NCBI RefSeq assembly: GCF_000956595.1
Contig: NZ_JYOO01000015.1
Span: forward strand, 1 to 64,000
Source of the DNA: Priestia aryabhattai B8W22
Lineage (GTDB): Bacteria; Bacillota; Bacilli; Bacillales; Bacillaceae_H
Direction of reading: 5' to 3'
DNA: 64,000 nucleotides
Shown here: positions 19,519 through 28,481 of the stretch, piece by piece
Layout: the number at the start of each line of letters is the position of its first letter
Position numbering within the stretch: the stretch's first letter is position 1
The notes under the pieces: model-generated
The model's database searches: none
What the model was told of the DNA's origin: nothing
What the model saw: only the letters and a program-made list of their open reading frames with translations
Made by a program: the position numbers and the translations under genes

Positions 19519-20646
19519 TTATTGATTGCCTTTATGTTCAAAATATTTTGTAATAAGAGAAATCGCAGTATCTATTGCGCCTTCATGAGGCTGCAGCTTT
19601 GCATGATGAAGCCCATATTCAGACTGAACGCCAAGCCAAAACATAAATCCAGGAATATCTTTTAGCATATAGCCAAAATCTTCTCCTGTCATTGCTTCTT
19701 TGCACTCAATAACATCCACGTCCGTTTGCGCTTTGGCAAACTCCATAAACTCTCGCGTGACTTCATGGTGATTATATACTTGATGATACATACAACCATA
19801 ATCAATGGCTGTTTCACACTGATACCCTACTTCTACTCCTTTAACAATCGCTTCAATTCGTTCTTTAACACGCATCATTGATTCAGGAGATAGCGTGCGA
19901 ATGGTTCCTTCTATGCGAGCTCGCTCCGCAATAATATTTTGAACCGTCCCGCCTTGAATTTTTCCTACTGTAATTACAGCGCTGTCTAGCGGATCAACGT
20001 TGCGAGCAACAATAGTTTGAAGCTGTGAAACGAGCTGACAAGCAGCAACTACCATATCATTTGTTGTATGTGGATAAGCAGCATGCCCGCCTTTTCCTTT
20101 TAAATCAATAAATAGCTCAGACGTGTTAGCAAATAGTAACCCTTCCTTCAGTGCAATCGACCCAACCGGATATTCAGGCGCTACGTGAAGGGCGAAGATG
20201 AAATCTGGAAGCCATTCTTTCATGATATCGCTTTGGAGCATTGGCTGTGCTCCTCCTGGACCTTCTTCTGCAGGTTGAAAGATGAACAGTACATTATCTT
20301 TGATTTCATGCTGAGCAAAGTAAGTCAGTACGCCTAGCCCGATGGCCATATGCATATCATGTCCGCAGGCATGCATTAGTCCTTCATGCTGTGATTGAAA
20401 AGAATAATTCGTTTCTTCCGTGATAGGAAGACCGTCAATATCTGCTCGGTAGCCTATTGTTTTAGTTGGGTTTGTACCATGTACTTTAACAAAGAGTCCT
20501 GTTTTCCACGTCTTTACTTCTAAGCGTTCTTGCGGAAGAGTGTTAATATAATCAAGCAAAAAACGCTGTGTTTTCACCTCTTGAAACCCTAATTCAGGAA
20601 TTTTATGTAGCTCTCTTCTTATTTTCACAAATTCATTTTCAGCCAT
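19519..20646 (-). CDS. dapL: N-acetyldiaminopimelate deacetylase
   Basis: M20-family metallopeptidase-like enzyme that removes the acetyl group from N-acetyl-LL-diaminopimelate in the acetylase branch of lysine and cell-wall synthesis. Metal-site motifs: [27 protein letters not shown] and the C-terminal GEDFGYML. The reading frame runs 21 codons further, but AGGAGGA before ATG 20646 gives 375 residues starting [13 protein letters not shown], close to B. subtilis YkuR (374). It follows dapH on the same strand, the preceding enzyme in the same branch, although the aminotransferase step lies elsewhere. Confidence 0.93.
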   Translation of the reverse strand: MAENEFVKIRRELHKIPELGFQEVKTQRFLLDYINTLPQERLEVKTWKTGLFVKVHGTNPTKTIGYRADIDGLPITEETNYSFQSQHEGLMHACGHDMHMAIGLGVLTYFAQHEIKDNVLFIFQPAEEGPGGAQPMLQSDIMKEWLPDFIFALHVAPEYPVGSIALKEGLLFANTSELFIDLKGKGGHAAYPHTTNDMVVAACQLVSQLQTIVARNVDPLDSAVITVGKIQGGTVQNIIAERARIEGTIRTLSPESMMRVKERIEAIVKGVEVGYQCETAIDYGCMYHQVYNHHEVTREFMEFAKAQTDVDVIECKEAMTGEDFGYMLKDIPGFMFWLGVQSEYGLHHAKLQPHEGAIDTAISLITKYFEHKGNQ

Positions 20647-20790
20647 GTGTATGTCCTCCTCACGAAATAAAGAAGAAAGCGTGGTTGCCCACGCTTCCAA
20701 CTTGTCCATATGATACGTTTAAGGATTCAGTATCCCAATCGCTAAAACCGACTAATTCAGCAAAGAAAAAGCGCAAACTGATCGTTTTTC

Positions 20791-21510
20791 TTATTCTTCG
20801 TTTAATTGACGCAATTCTTGCTTGATTTCTGTTTTAGACTTTGTTTTTTCGTCAATTTCTTTAATAACGCGAGCCGGCGTACCTGCTACTACTGTGTAAG
20901 GAGCTACATCTTCTACCACGATTGCACCTGCAGCAACTACGGCACCTTTACCTACTGTTACACCTTCAAGAACAACAGCATTAGCACCGATTACTACGTC
21001 ATCTTCTACTACAACTGGTTTTGCAGAAGGTGGCTCAATAACACCAGCTAATACAGAACCTGCGCCGATATGACAGTTTTTACCTACTGTTGCACGACCA
21101 CCAAGTACTACGTTCATGTCGATCATTGTTCCTTCACCGATTACAGAACCGATGTTAATAGATGCACCCATCATAATAACAGCGTTGTCGCCGATTTCAA
21201 CTTGATCACGAATAATAGCGCCTGGCTCAATGCGAGCTTTAATTCCTTTCATATCTAATAAAGGAATCGCAGAGTTGCGGCGATCGTTTTCAATTACGTA
21301 GTCTTCAATTTTTCCTTCGTTTGCTTCAATAGCAGCTTTAATTTCTTTCCATTCACCGAACACTACACCTGTGTTGCCCGTTACGAATGTTTTAGAAGAT
21401 GAACCAAAGTCAATTCCTTCTACTTCACCTTTTACGTAAACTTTTACCGGTGTTGATTTTGTGCTGTTTTGAATAAATGAGATAATCTCATTAGCATCCA
21501 TCATTTTCAT
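20791..21510 (-). CDS. dapH: Tetrahydrodipicolinate N-acetyltransferase
   Basis: Left-handed beta-helix acetyltransferase of 239 residues, transferring acetyl from acetyl-CoA to tetrahydrodipicolinate, first committed step of the acetylated lysine/diaminopimelate pathway. Hexapeptide repeats ([39 protein letters not shown]) fill residues 90-205. The N-terminal domain begins [12 protein letters not shown] and is almost identical to B. subtilis YkuQ. AGGAGGAAT precedes the ATG, and a promoter candidate lies 35 bases further up. It heads the dapH-dapL-ykuS unit. In B. subtilis the flavodoxin genes ykuNOP precede it; they are not here. Confidence 0.95.
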   Translation of the reverse strand: MKMMDANEIISFIQNSTKSTPVKVYVKGEVEGIDFGSSSKTFVTGNTGVVFGEWKEIKAAIEANEGKIEDYVIENDRRNSAIPLLDMKGIKARIEPGAIIRDQVEIGDNAVIMMGASINIGSVIGEGTMIDMNVVLGGRATVGKNCHIGAGSVLAGVIEPPSAKPVVVEDDVVIGANAVVLEGVTVGKGAVVAAGAIVVEDVAPYTVVAGTPARVIKEIDEKTKSKTEIKQELRQLNEE

Positions 21511-21544
21511 TATGTATTCCTCCTAAGTAAGCAATGTCTCATTT

Positions 21545-21573
21545 AATGTAACAAAATGCTTTCACAATGACAA
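21545..21573 (-). promoter_or_regulatory. Candidate sigma-A promoter of dapH
   Basis: Minus strand TTGTCA (21568-21573), 17-base spacer, TACATT (21545-21550). Confidence 0.5.
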
Positions 21574-21612
21574 GCATCATTATCGTTTTAATAAAAAGAT
21601 AACGATTGCAAA

Positions 21613-21640
21613 TAAAAAAAGCGAGCATGTAGGCTCGCTT
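21613..21640 (-). terminator. Intrinsic terminator after ccpC
   Basis: GCGAGC / GCTCGC stem with seven T residues on the minus strand, touching the ccpC stop codon. Confidence 0.88.
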
Positions 21641-22518
21641 TAGACCGTTTCTCTTACATATTCACGTACAATATCAACAAATGCTCGAACTTGCTTCAGT
21701 TTAAAAGCTGATTCATATCCAACTAAAGAAGTGTCTCGGGTAATTGGCTCTCCATTTGCTTTCAGAAGCGGCGTCCGGTGAATATGGCTTCCAGCTTCTT
21801 TAATAGCAATCGATGGTAAAATAGCGAAGCCAAGACCATTTAAAGCCATTTGCTTACACGTCTCAATCTGATCCACTACAATCGTACGTTTCGGTGTAGT
21901 ATGAAACTCTCGATGCCACCATTCTAAAATTTCTTGATAATACGTTGAGTCACTTTTAAATTGAATAAATGGTCGATGAGTATTTACTACTTCCGCTGCC
22001 CTTTCAATTTCTGAATCAACTAGATAAAGAGGATCTGTAAACAAATGTTCTTTGACGCCTTTCCAATCCGGGTTTCCGCGTATGATTCCAATATGTACCT
22101 CATCTTCGTACAGGTAGCGAAGCATTTCACTGCTCCAACCGGTTACAAGAGAGATTTTAGCATGTGGGTAACGATCCATATAGCGTTTTAACACCGCCGG
22201 CAGCCAGTGCTGTCCAATAATCGACGCCACCGCTAATTTGAGTGTACCATATACTTCATTATCTAAATGATGCAAGTCCTCGCGAACCCGATCTTCTTTT
22301 TCTACCACTTCTTTTGCAAATTGAACAATCTTTTCTCCAGCAGGCGTTAATGACAGTCCTTTTTGCGAACGAATGAAGATTTGTGTATCCCATGCTTTTT
22401 CAATGGTTTGCAGCCTCTGTGATAAAGCTGGTTGCGATACAAATAATCTCTCTGCAGCTTTTCTCATATTTAATTCTTGAGCTAATACAACGAGCATTCG
22501 ACATTCTATTAATTGCAT
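21640..22518 (-). CDS. ccpC: LysR-family regulator CcpC
   Basis: A 292-residue LysR-type transcriptional regulator. The N-terminal winged helix-turn-helix (MRKAAERLFVSQPALSQRLQ, residues 18-37) and the effector domain (about 90-290) match B. subtilis CcpC closely. CcpC represses citrate synthase and aconitase genes and responds to citrate; that role is carried over by homology. The ATG follows GAAAGGA. It lies between cbpB and dapH as in B. subtilis, where ykuNOP intervene. Its targets are not in this window. Confidence 0.9.
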   Translation of the reverse strand: MQLIECRMLVVLAQELNMRKAAERLFVSQPALSQRLQTIEKAWDTQIFIRSQKGLSLTPAGEKIVQFAKEVVEKEDRVREDLHHLDNEVYGTLKLAVASIIGQHWLPAVLKRYMDRYPHAKISLVTGWSSEMLRYLYEDEVHIGIIRGNPDWKGVKEHLFTDPLYLVDSEIERAAEVVNTHRPFIQFKSDSTYYQEILEWWHREFHTTPKRTIVVDQIETCKQMALNGLGFAILPSIAIKEAGSHIHRTPLLKANGEPITRDTSLVGYESAFKLKQVRAFVDIVREYVRETV

Positions 22519-22617
22519 TCAGTTATTCCTTTCAAGCCTCTTTTTACTTTCATTTTACCTTTATCATATAAGAAAAAAACGGAGAAAGATAGGCTGAAAC
22601 ACGATTTCCTAAAAAAA

Positions 22618-23073
22618 TTATTGAAATGACTCCTTCGGGAGAATGATGGACTGCCTTCTTAATGACTTTAACAAATTTCTTCGTGTTAAAATCCCTTCAA
22701 AAATACCATCTTCATTCTCTACGCACAAAAAAGGATGGTTAATCATGGCATTTATGACTTTTAATACAGATTTTTTCATGGAGACACGAGGAACATTTTG
22801 ATTCATAACTTCTTCTACTTTCATGGTTTCTAATCGTTCAAATTCAATGCGCTTTAATCCTAAAATCGAATCTAAAATAAGCGTCATGCTCACGAACCCC
22901 TGCAGCTGAAACCTTGGATTTAATACGGGAATGGACGTATAGCCAGTCTTTGTTAACACAAGCAAAGCATGTTCTAAATTATTTCCCACTTGAACATGAG
23001 CAACTTTATCAGAAGTGACAAGCAAATCTCGAAGTTCAATTTGATTTAACTGGTTGTGATCAATATCAATCAT
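22618..23073 (-). CDS. cbpB: CBS-domain cyclic di-AMP receptor CbpB
   Basis: A 151-residue protein made of two CBS domains (about 15-70 and 85-145), related along its length to B. subtilis YkuL/CbpB (DarB). Conserved pieces include KVAHVQVGNNLEHALLVL near residue 24 and FLCVENEDGIFEGILTRR near residue 115. The family binds cyclic di-AMP and, when free of it, activates the (p)ppGpp synthetase Rel; that is established for B. subtilis and inferred here. The ATG follows GAAGGAGAA. ccpC lies 99 bases downstream with no clear terminator between them. Confidence 0.88.
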   Translation of the reverse strand: MIDIDHNQLNQIELRDLLVTSDKVAHVQVGNNLEHALLVLTKTGYTSIPVLNPRFQLQGFVSMTLILDSILGLKRIEFERLETMKVEEVMNQNVPRVSMKKSVLKVINAMINHPFLCVENEDGIFEGILTRRNLLKSLRRQSIILPKESFQ

Positions 23074-23401
23074 TTATACATTCTCCTTCCATTTCTCATA
23101 ACTTCCACGTGTGTAAAGAGAAAAAGAACAAGCTACAAAATGAAAATAGCTTGCTTACGTAAATGCGAACCTTTAAGAGGGAATAGAAGCAGACACACCC
23201 GATGTTCTCCCTTATATGTTAAGTCTAGATTTTTTTAAAACAAGTGTCAACGAAAGTTCATAATTATCTGAATTTTTTATTTTGGTTTTTTTACAGCATT
23301 CGACCCGTTCCTTCCATTTATCAGAAAATCTGCTATCACTTTGTCGATATTTCTCGGGAAAATAGGGCAGAAGCCACCGCAAAAACTCCATAGGCAGTAA
23401 C
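23074..23401. other. Intergenic region without a supported gene
   Basis: Between cbpB and the ykuJ terminator. It contains an inverted repeat CAAGCTA / TAGCTTG (23129-23153) without a T run. A 63-codon minus-strand frame here opens inside the ykuJ terminator and lacks a ribosome binding site, so I do not call it. Confidence 0.5.
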
Positions 23402-23436
23402 AAAAAAATACCGCAAAGTATAAAATCCTTTGCGGC
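23402..23436 (-). terminator. Intrinsic terminator after ykuJ
   Basis: CCGCAAAG / CTTTGCGG stem with a T run on the minus strand. Confidence 0.85.
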
Positions 23437-23455
23437 ATTCGTTTTGCTTTATCCC

Positions 23456-23692
23456 TTAATGAATAAGTTCAAAAATTTCAATTGCAATCATATCAACGTT
23501 ATCAAATTGATAAACGGCTGGCTTTTCACCATCTTGATATACTTCAAGTTCGTATGTTTCAGTTTTTGCATGATATTTCACGCTGCAAATTCTTTTTCCC
23601 TCTACTTCGAAGAAGCGTTGTGGCGCTTCACTTCCACTTGCTTGTTCACGGAGATTCACAAGACGAGTTAAAATACCTTGTAATTGTGACAT
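23456..23692 (-). CDS. ykuJ: YkuJ family protein
   Basis: A 78-residue protein matching B. subtilis YkuJ (79 residues), a small alpha/beta protein of unknown function. The sequence runs MSQLQGILTRL and ends DMIAIEIFELIH. An upstream extension of 12 codons is in frame, but GAAAGGAGAG eight bases before ATG 23692 fixes the start. It is single-gene, closed by its own terminator. In B. subtilis ykuK and abbA follow ykuJ; neither is present here. Confidence 0.85.
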   Translation of the reverse strand: MSQLQGILTRLVNLREQASGSEAPQRFFEVEGKRICSVKYHAKTETYELEVYQDGEKPAVYQFDNVDMIAIEIFELIH

Positions 23693-23972
23693 ATAATCTC
23701 TCCTTTCACCTATTACATCATTACGCATTCGACTTTTCTACAATATCAATTCAAATAAATCCTTTATCTAAACTAATACTTAAAAGACACCATTTCACTA
23801 TATGCCACATACTAAAAAAACACAAGTACTTTACGTGATTTTTCATAAGAAAATGCCTTATTATAGCGATATATGTCGTTTTTTATTATAATAACATAGC
23901 GATATACTATGTATCATACAAAACTTTATTCTACTTTAACATCATTCATTTTGATATAGGGAGGTGCTTTCA

Positions 23973-24209
23973 TTGAGATCTATAGAGTTGTACACACAAC
24001 CAGCTTGCCCACCTTGCGAAATTGTTAAACAGTTTTTACAGCATCATCACGTTTCCTATAAAGAATTTGACGTATCTAAAGATGCTTCTGCTCGAAAACG
24101 AATGACTACTGAGTTAGAGTCTTATTCCACTCCGACCATTCGTGTTGACCAGGAAATTATCAGAGGATTTGACCTTCAAGCGCTTGAGAAGCTTCTTAAC
24201 ATCGGGTAA
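23973..24209 (+). CDS. Glutaredoxin-like redox protein
   Basis: A 78-residue glutaredoxin/NrdH-like thioredoxin-fold protein. The active site is CPPC (in QPACPPCEIV), and the cis-Pro motif STPTIRV and the helix GFDLQALEKLL follow in the expected places. It is probably a cytosolic thiol-disulfide reductant. The frame opens at a GTG inside the ribosome binding site; TTG 23973, seven bases after GGGAGGT, is the better start. It is monocistronic, between ykuJ (divergent) and a secreted protein gene (convergent). Physiological partner unknown. Confidence 0.85.
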   Translation: MRSIELYTQPACPPCEIVKQFLQHHHVSYKEFDVSKDASARKRMTTELESYSTPTIRVDQEIIRGFDLQALEKLLNIG

Positions 24210-24210
24210 C

Positions 24211-24257
24211 AGTAACACTCAAAATAAGCTTTCCTCAGCTATTTTGAGTGTTACTTA
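24211..24257. terminator. Bidirectional terminator after the glutaredoxin-like gene
   Basis: Perfect 16-bp stem AGTAACACTCAAAATA / TATTTTGAGTGTTACT between convergent genes. The T tract is weak. Confidence 0.7.
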
Positions 24258-24721
24258 CTATATATAAGCTTTTGCACTTTCCATTTCCCCTGTTTTTTTA
24301 CTAAAGTGATCATTTCATAATGATCTTGGTATTTTACCCGTTCATTATGCACAGCCGGAAAAAATTGATAGACATAAGCTTTGTTTTGGTCGGAATGAAG
24401 AGCTACCTTGGTCTGTTCATCGAAAGAAAAGAAAGGGATATAGTGTGTTAAATATTCAGGTCCCTCTCCGACATACCCTTGAGCTTTTTGCAAGAGAGCC
24501 TCATTAAAAAATACAGATGCATACTCATCATCTAAAAACAATTTCAGCTCACGAGCAGCATCTTGATTAGTATGGGCAGACGCAGCTCTTAGCTGAGCCT
24601 GATAAGCGTCCTGCAAATTTATAAAGATTTCATGCCTAATCTCTCCTGATACTTCTGCATGAACAGATTTTCCGGAGTACAAGACAATCAGCAAAAAGAC
24701 AAATAAGCATATTTTCTTCAA
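24251..24721 (-). CDS. Secreted protein, DUF3993-like
   Basis: A 156-residue exported protein: a signal peptide (MKKICLFVFLLIVLYSGKSVHA) with cleavage expected after Ala22, then a soluble domain of about 130 residues. The C-terminal half (from about 90) has the alternating pattern of small beta-rich extracytoplasmic domains and ends QGKWKVQKLIYSK. It resembles Bacillus proteins labelled DUF3993, from memory and not certain. The start is TTG after AAGGAG. Function unknown. It is absent from the corresponding B. subtilis interval, so it is an accessory gene in this block. Confidence 0.65.
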   Translation of the reverse strand: MKKICLFVFLLIVLYSGKSVHAEVSGEIRHEIFINLQDAYQAQLRAASAHTNQDAARELKLFLDDEYASVFFNEALLQKAQGYVGEGPEYLTHYIPFFSFDEQTKVALHSDQNKAYVYQFFPAVHNERVKYQDHYEMITLVKKQGKWKVQKLIYSK

Positions 24722-24818
24722 ATTAAATCAGCTCCTTAGCTTCTTTTTTATTAGAATTCCGAAAATTCCCCTGCCTATGCATATCTCTATAGCCGACTGT
24801 CGTTCTCCTCTAAAAAAC

Positions 24819-24857
24819 ATAAAAAACCGGCAACCACTTTTGCTAGCTGCCGGTTTA
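24819..24857 (-). terminator. Intrinsic terminator after ykuI
   Basis: AACCGGCA / TGCCGGTT stem with a T run on the minus strand. Confidence 0.88.
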
Positions 24858-24876
24858 ACTTCCACTTATTCATTCT

Positions 24877-26088
24877 CTATAAAACGTCTCTTTCGTATAA
24901 AAAAGAATATGAAATATCAAGGAATACATAGTGCATATTATCAATTGGATACGAAAAAGTTCGGATATTCTCGCCTGTTTCAATATCATTATACAAATCT
25001 GATAATATGCCTTTTTTTTCATAGCTCATTCGAATAATATTCTCAAGAAAATACGGGCGCCAGCTCCAATTTTTCTTTACATATTCAGGCTCAAGAATCC
25101 AATCCTCGTTTTTCTTTACATAGTTAGAAGACTTTTGAAATCCATTTTCATCGCAGATGTAAAGGCGAAAACACACGTTGGATAGTTCTTCTGCAATAAC
25201 AGGCAGCATATCGTCATACGTTTCTAGCTTTCTGCACTTTGTCATTACCTGCTGCATTTTATCTTGAAAGCGTTCTGTCAGCTGGTAAACAGCAAGCAGC
25301 TTTTTCTTTTCGTGAGCGATATACATTTCAAAACGTTCCTTTAGTTTATCCTTTAAGATGTTCGGATCGACAAGTTCAGCAGCCGGCTTATGTAAATAAT
25401 AACCTTGAAAATACCTGCCTCCGTTTCTCCATGCATATTGCAGCTGATAGGAGGCTTCTATATCTTCGTATAGAAGCGTAGCACCCATTTTCCTTGCTAA
25501 CAGAGATAAAGAATACAATACGTCTTGATACGACTGCGCCATGTCTGTTTGTCTTAGAATATGTAAATCTACTTTTAAGATATCTGGTGAAAGCAACCCA
25601 ATCCTGTCTAGATTACTACTTTCTTTTCCTATATTATCAATTGCAATCTTAATACCATATGTTTGATAATACTTTAGTAAGTGTTGAAGTGATTCCAAAT
25701 CTCCACTAAAATTGTGTTCTGTAATTTCAAGAACAATTCGATCAAGCGACAATCCTTTATTTTCGAAAAGTTTCAATAATTCTAGCAAGGATTCTCCATG
25801 ATCGTTCATTAATAAATTAGGGTTTTGATTAATAAAAATTAAAAATTGTTCTTCCTGGGTCAACATATGCTCGAGCGCTTGTGTTAAAACAGCATAATCA
25901 ACTTCTATGCGATATTCATCCGGAATCGCATCATCATGAAAGAATGGGCCGAGACTTTCAATTTCCCCTTCATTTTGAAACCTCGCCAACACTTCATAGC
26001 CAATTACTCTATGTCCATCTGCACTAAAAATTGCTTGATAATACGGAAGAGTTTTCTCTATGTTTGTTAATACATCTAACGGGTCCAC
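24877..26088 (-). CDS. ykuI: EAL-domain c-di-GMP-binding protein YkuI
   Basis: A 403-residue protein with an N-terminal EAL domain (about 18-245) and a C-terminal PAS-like domain, colinear with B. subtilis YkuI. The EAL motif reads EVL (residues 32-34). The loop normally DDFGTGYSSL reads DNIGKESSNL, lacking the second Asp, while LEITEHNF and LKVDLH keep other ligand residues. Such changes point to a c-di-GMP receptor without hydrolysis, as reported for YkuI. The GTG start follows GGGGAGAG. It is monocistronic with its own terminator. Confidence 0.9.
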   Translation of the reverse strand: MDPLDVLTNIEKTLPYYQAIFSADGHRVIGYEVLARFQNEGEIESLGPFFHDDAIPDEYRIEVDYAVLTQALEHMLTQEEQFLIFINQNPNLLMNDHGESLLELLKLFENKGLSLDRIVLEITEHNFSGDLESLQHLLKYYQTYGIKIAIDNIGKESSNLDRIGLLSPDILKVDLHILRQTDMAQSYQDVLYSLSLLARKMGATLLYEDIEASYQLQYAWRNGGRYFQGYYLHKPAAELVDPNILKDKLKERFEMYIAHEKKKLLAVYQLTERFQDKMQQVMTKCRKLETYDDMLPVIAEELSNVCFRLYICDENGFQKSSNYVKKNEDWILEPEYVKKNWSWRPYFLENIIRMSYEKKGILSDLYNDIETGENIRTFSYPIDNMHYVFLDISYSFLYERDVL

Positions 26089-26193
26089 TCAACTCTCCCC
26101 TCTCCTTGTTCACTTTACGTTAGTATAATACGAATAGCATAATTTTGCTAGCCCTTCTCCGTTTGCTTTGTACTTTTTAGTGCGTATCCAAAC

Positions 26194-26958
26194 TTAAAAA
26201 GGATGCTGATTTAGCCACTGTCCCCCGTCCATCGTGATGCATTCCCCATTGATATAAGACGCTTCATCGGAGAATAAGAAACTAGCTAATCCTGCTATTT
26301 CCTCAGGAGTTCCAAGGCGTCCTAATGGTACAGAATTTAATGTACGCGCTTTCATTTTTTCTGATTCAAATAATTTATCTGCTCCTCCTGTTCGCTCGAT
26401 CGGCCCCGGCGCAATCGCATTCACCCGTATACCATATTTCTTTCCCCACTCTACTGCGAGCGTGCGCGTCATGGTTAAAACTCCTGACTTGGCACAAGCT
26501 GAATGAATAACACCTGCTCCTGCATTCCAGGCATATGTAGCCACAATATTTGTAATAGCTCCTTTTGTACCTTTATCGATCCAATACTTCCCTACTGCGG
26601 AACTGCAGTAAAATGTACCATTTAATACGATATTAATTACGCTGTTCCATCCGTTAATAGATAAGTCTTCAGCTGCACATATAAAATTGCCTGCAGCATT
26701 ATTAACTAAAAAATCAATTTGTCCAAATGACTTGTCTGTTTCTTGAACCATTCGTTCCACATCTTCTGGATTGCGTACATCCATCACCAATGAAAGTACC
26801 TGTCCATCAAATGTTTTAATTTCATTTTCTGTTTCTTGTAATCGCTCGGCTGACCTGCCCGTGATTACCACATGAGCACCTTGTTCTGCAAATCGCTTCG
26901 CCATATGTTTTCCCATTCCACTTGAACCGCCAGTAACAATTACGACCTTGTTCTTCAA
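26194..26958 (-). CDS. fadH: 2,4-dienoyl-CoA reductase
   Basis: Short-chain dehydrogenase of 254 residues, closely related to B. subtilis FadH/YkuF, which reduces 2,4-dienoyl-CoA with NADPH in the beta-oxidation of unsaturated fatty acids. The cofactor site is TGGSSGMGK and the NNAAGNF and TYAWNAGAG segments are family-specific. The usual SDR Tyr-x3-Lys is replaced by HSACAKSG, keeping the Lys, as in dienoyl-CoA reductases. I place the start at TTG 26958, seven bases after GGGGAGGA, giving the family N-terminus LKNKVVIVTGG; the frame opens 14 codons earlier without a better site. Confidence 0.9.
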   Translation of the reverse strand: MKNKVVIVTGGSSGMGKHMAKRFAEQGAHVVITGRSAERLQETENEIKTFDGQVLSLVMDVRNPEDVERMVQETDKSFGQIDFLVNNAAGNFICAAEDLSINGWNSVINIVLNGTFYCSSAVGKYWIDKGTKGAITNIVATYAWNAGAGVIHSACAKSGVLTMTRTLAVEWGKKYGIRVNAIAPGPIERTGGADKLFESEKMKARTLNSVPLGRLGTPEEIAGLASFLFSDEASYINGECITMDGGQWLNQHPF

Positions 26959-27062
26959 TTTCTCATCCTCCCCAAAATATAAGTGTTTTACAACTTTCAT
27001 TTTACTATTTTTTCTGAATAAAGTGAAACTTTTATCTATTTAACTTAAAAGCAGACTTCTCG

Positions 27063-27092
27063 TTGTGATGATAAAAAAAACAATGCTATAAT
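27063..27092 (+). promoter_or_regulatory. Candidate sigma-A promoter of ykuE
   Basis: TTGTGA (27063-27068), 18-base spacer, perfect TATAAT (27087-27092), 37 bases before the ykuE ATG. Confidence 0.65.
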
Positions 27093-27129
27093 GAAAACTT
27101 GAAAACTATAAGGAATAGGTTGATTTTGC

Positions 27130-27996
27130 ATGAAAAAGACGTATACAAGACGATCTTTTTTGAAAGGACTAGCGTCCATTTCGTTAGGGTCTTTGCTCAC
27201 CACGTCTTTTGGGTATACATATGCCAAATATATTGAGCCTAGACGTCTGCAAATTGTTCGTCATACAATTACTTCTAAAAACATTCCGAAAAGCTTTAAC
27301 GGAATAAAAATTTTACAATTTAGTGATATTCACCTTGGACTCTCTTATGATTTATTACAACTAGAACAGCTTATGGTAACCATAAATAATTTGAAGCCTA
27401 ATATTATATTATTTACCGGAGATTTAATGGATGTACCTAATGAATACCCGCATCCAGAAAGAATCCCCCCGATTTTACAAAGGCTTCAGGCTCCTCTTGG
27501 AAAATACGCAATATATGGAAACCATGATCATGGAGGGTATGGAACAAATATCTACAAACAAGCCATTGAAAACGCAGGATTTAGACTTCTAGTAAATGAA
27601 GTTGACACGGTGTCCATGCCTGATAAAAGCTACATTCATATTTGCGGACTTGATGATATTATGCTGGGGAATCCACAATATGAAGGAACGCTAGGTCAAT
27701 TACAGCCGGATATCTTTTCTATTGCTATGATTCATGAACCTGACGTTGCTGTCAAAGCAGCTCCTTTTCCAGTGGATCTTCAGCTCTCCGGCCATAGTCA
27801 CGGAGGCCAAATTCAAATTCCTTTTTACGGTCCTTTGATTACACCGCCCTTTGGGACAGTTTACCCTGAAGGAATGTACGAAGTTGGAGATTCTAAAATG
27901 AAGCTTTATGTGAATAGAGGCTTAGGAACCACGCGCATTCCTTTTCGTTTTTTAGCTACGCCTGAAATTACGCTTTTCACCTTGCAATCAATATAA
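27130..27996 (+). CDS. ykuE: Tat-exported metallophosphoesterase YkuE
   Basis: A 288-residue calcineurin-like phosphoesterase. The N-terminus carries a twin-arginine signal (TRRSFLKG, R7-R8) followed by a hydrophobic stretch, so it should be exported folded through Tat. Metal-site motifs are FSDIHLG, FTGDLMD, GNHDHGG and SGHSHGGQ. B. subtilis YkuE is a known Tat substrate found at the cell wall; its substrate is unclear. The ATG follows a weak AAGGAATAGG region. No Tat translocase gene is adjacent. It ends at its own terminator. Confidence 0.92.
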   Translation: MKKTYTRRSFLKGLASISLGSLLTTSFGYTYAKYIEPRRLQIVRHTITSKNIPKSFNGIKILQFSDIHLGLSYDLLQLEQLMVTINNLKPNIILFTGDLMDVPNEYPHPERIPPILQRLQAPLGKYAIYGNHDHGGYGTNIYKQAIENAGFRLLVNEVDTVSMPDKSYIHICGLDDIMLGNPQYEGTLGQLQPDIFSIAMIHEPDVAVKAAPFPVDLQLSGHSHGGQIQIPFYGPLITPPFGTVYPEGMYEVGDSKMKLYVNRGLGTTRIPFRFLATPEITLFTLQSI

Positions 27997-27999
27997 AAA

Positions 28000-28029
28000 T
28001 GCCCTTACAGGGCGTTTTTATGTTTTTTT
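28000..28029 (+). terminator. Intrinsic terminator after ykuE
   Basis: GCCCT / AGGGC stem with a 3-base loop, then a T-rich tract. Confidence 0.8.
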
Positions 28030-28142
28030 GTCTTTTTTTAGCTGATCATGACCGCCTAATTCTAGTCTTAAAGAAATAAACCAGGCTCAAAAGCTTCCGT
28101 TCAGCCATACACTACAAAGACAACTGACAAGGAGGTTAAATT

Positions 28143-28442
28143 ATGTACTATCAATATCCCTATACAGGATATCGTAATATTCCAAATGGTGACGAGCGCT
28201 TTTTTGGATTTCCCTTTGTTGCTGGCTTAGCTGGTGGGCTGCTTGGCGGACTAGCTGTTGGCGGTTTTGGAGGCAGACCTGGGTGCTGTCCACCACCTTA
28301 TCCTTATCCTTATCCGGTTCCGTTTTACGGCGGTGGATTTCCTGGAGGAGGCTACCCTGGTGCCGGCTATGGAGGCGGTGCTCCTGTTTATAACACATAC
28401 TACGGACCTGGATACGGTCCTGTTGGTCCCATTCCTAGATAA
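28143..28442 (+). CDS. Gly/Tyr/Pro-rich small protein, possibly spore-associated
   Basis: A 99-residue low-complexity protein: N-terminal MYYQYPYTGYRNIPNGDERF, a short hydrophobic Gly-rich segment (AGLAGGLLGGLAVGG), a CCPPPYPYPYP tract and Gly/Tyr repeats to the end. Composition resembles Bacillus spore-coat or surface proteins, but I cannot name a family. AAGGAGG precedes the ATG and a terminator follows. The gene at the right end of the window encodes a protein of the same style. Other frames across this GC-rich repeat are shadows. Confidence 0.7.
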   Translation: MYYQYPYTGYRNIPNGDERFFGFPFVAGLAGGLLGGLAVGGFGGRPGCCPPPYPYPYPVPFYGGGFPGGGYPGAGYGGGAPVYNTYYGPGYGPVGPIPR

Positions 28443-28451
28443 TAACATGAC

Positions 28452-28479
28452 TAAAAAGCCGAGCACTCGGCTTTTTTTA
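28452..28479. terminator. Bidirectional terminator between the Gly/Tyr gene and ppk
   Basis: GCCGAG / CTCGGC stem flanked by A5 and T7. Confidence 0.88.
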
Positions 28480-28481
28480 TG

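Noticed and set aside
23212-23403. 63-codon minus-strand frame upstream of cbpB
   Set aside because: It opens with TTG inside the T run of the ykuJ terminator and has no ribosome binding site. It is not AbbA, which sits near here in B. subtilis.
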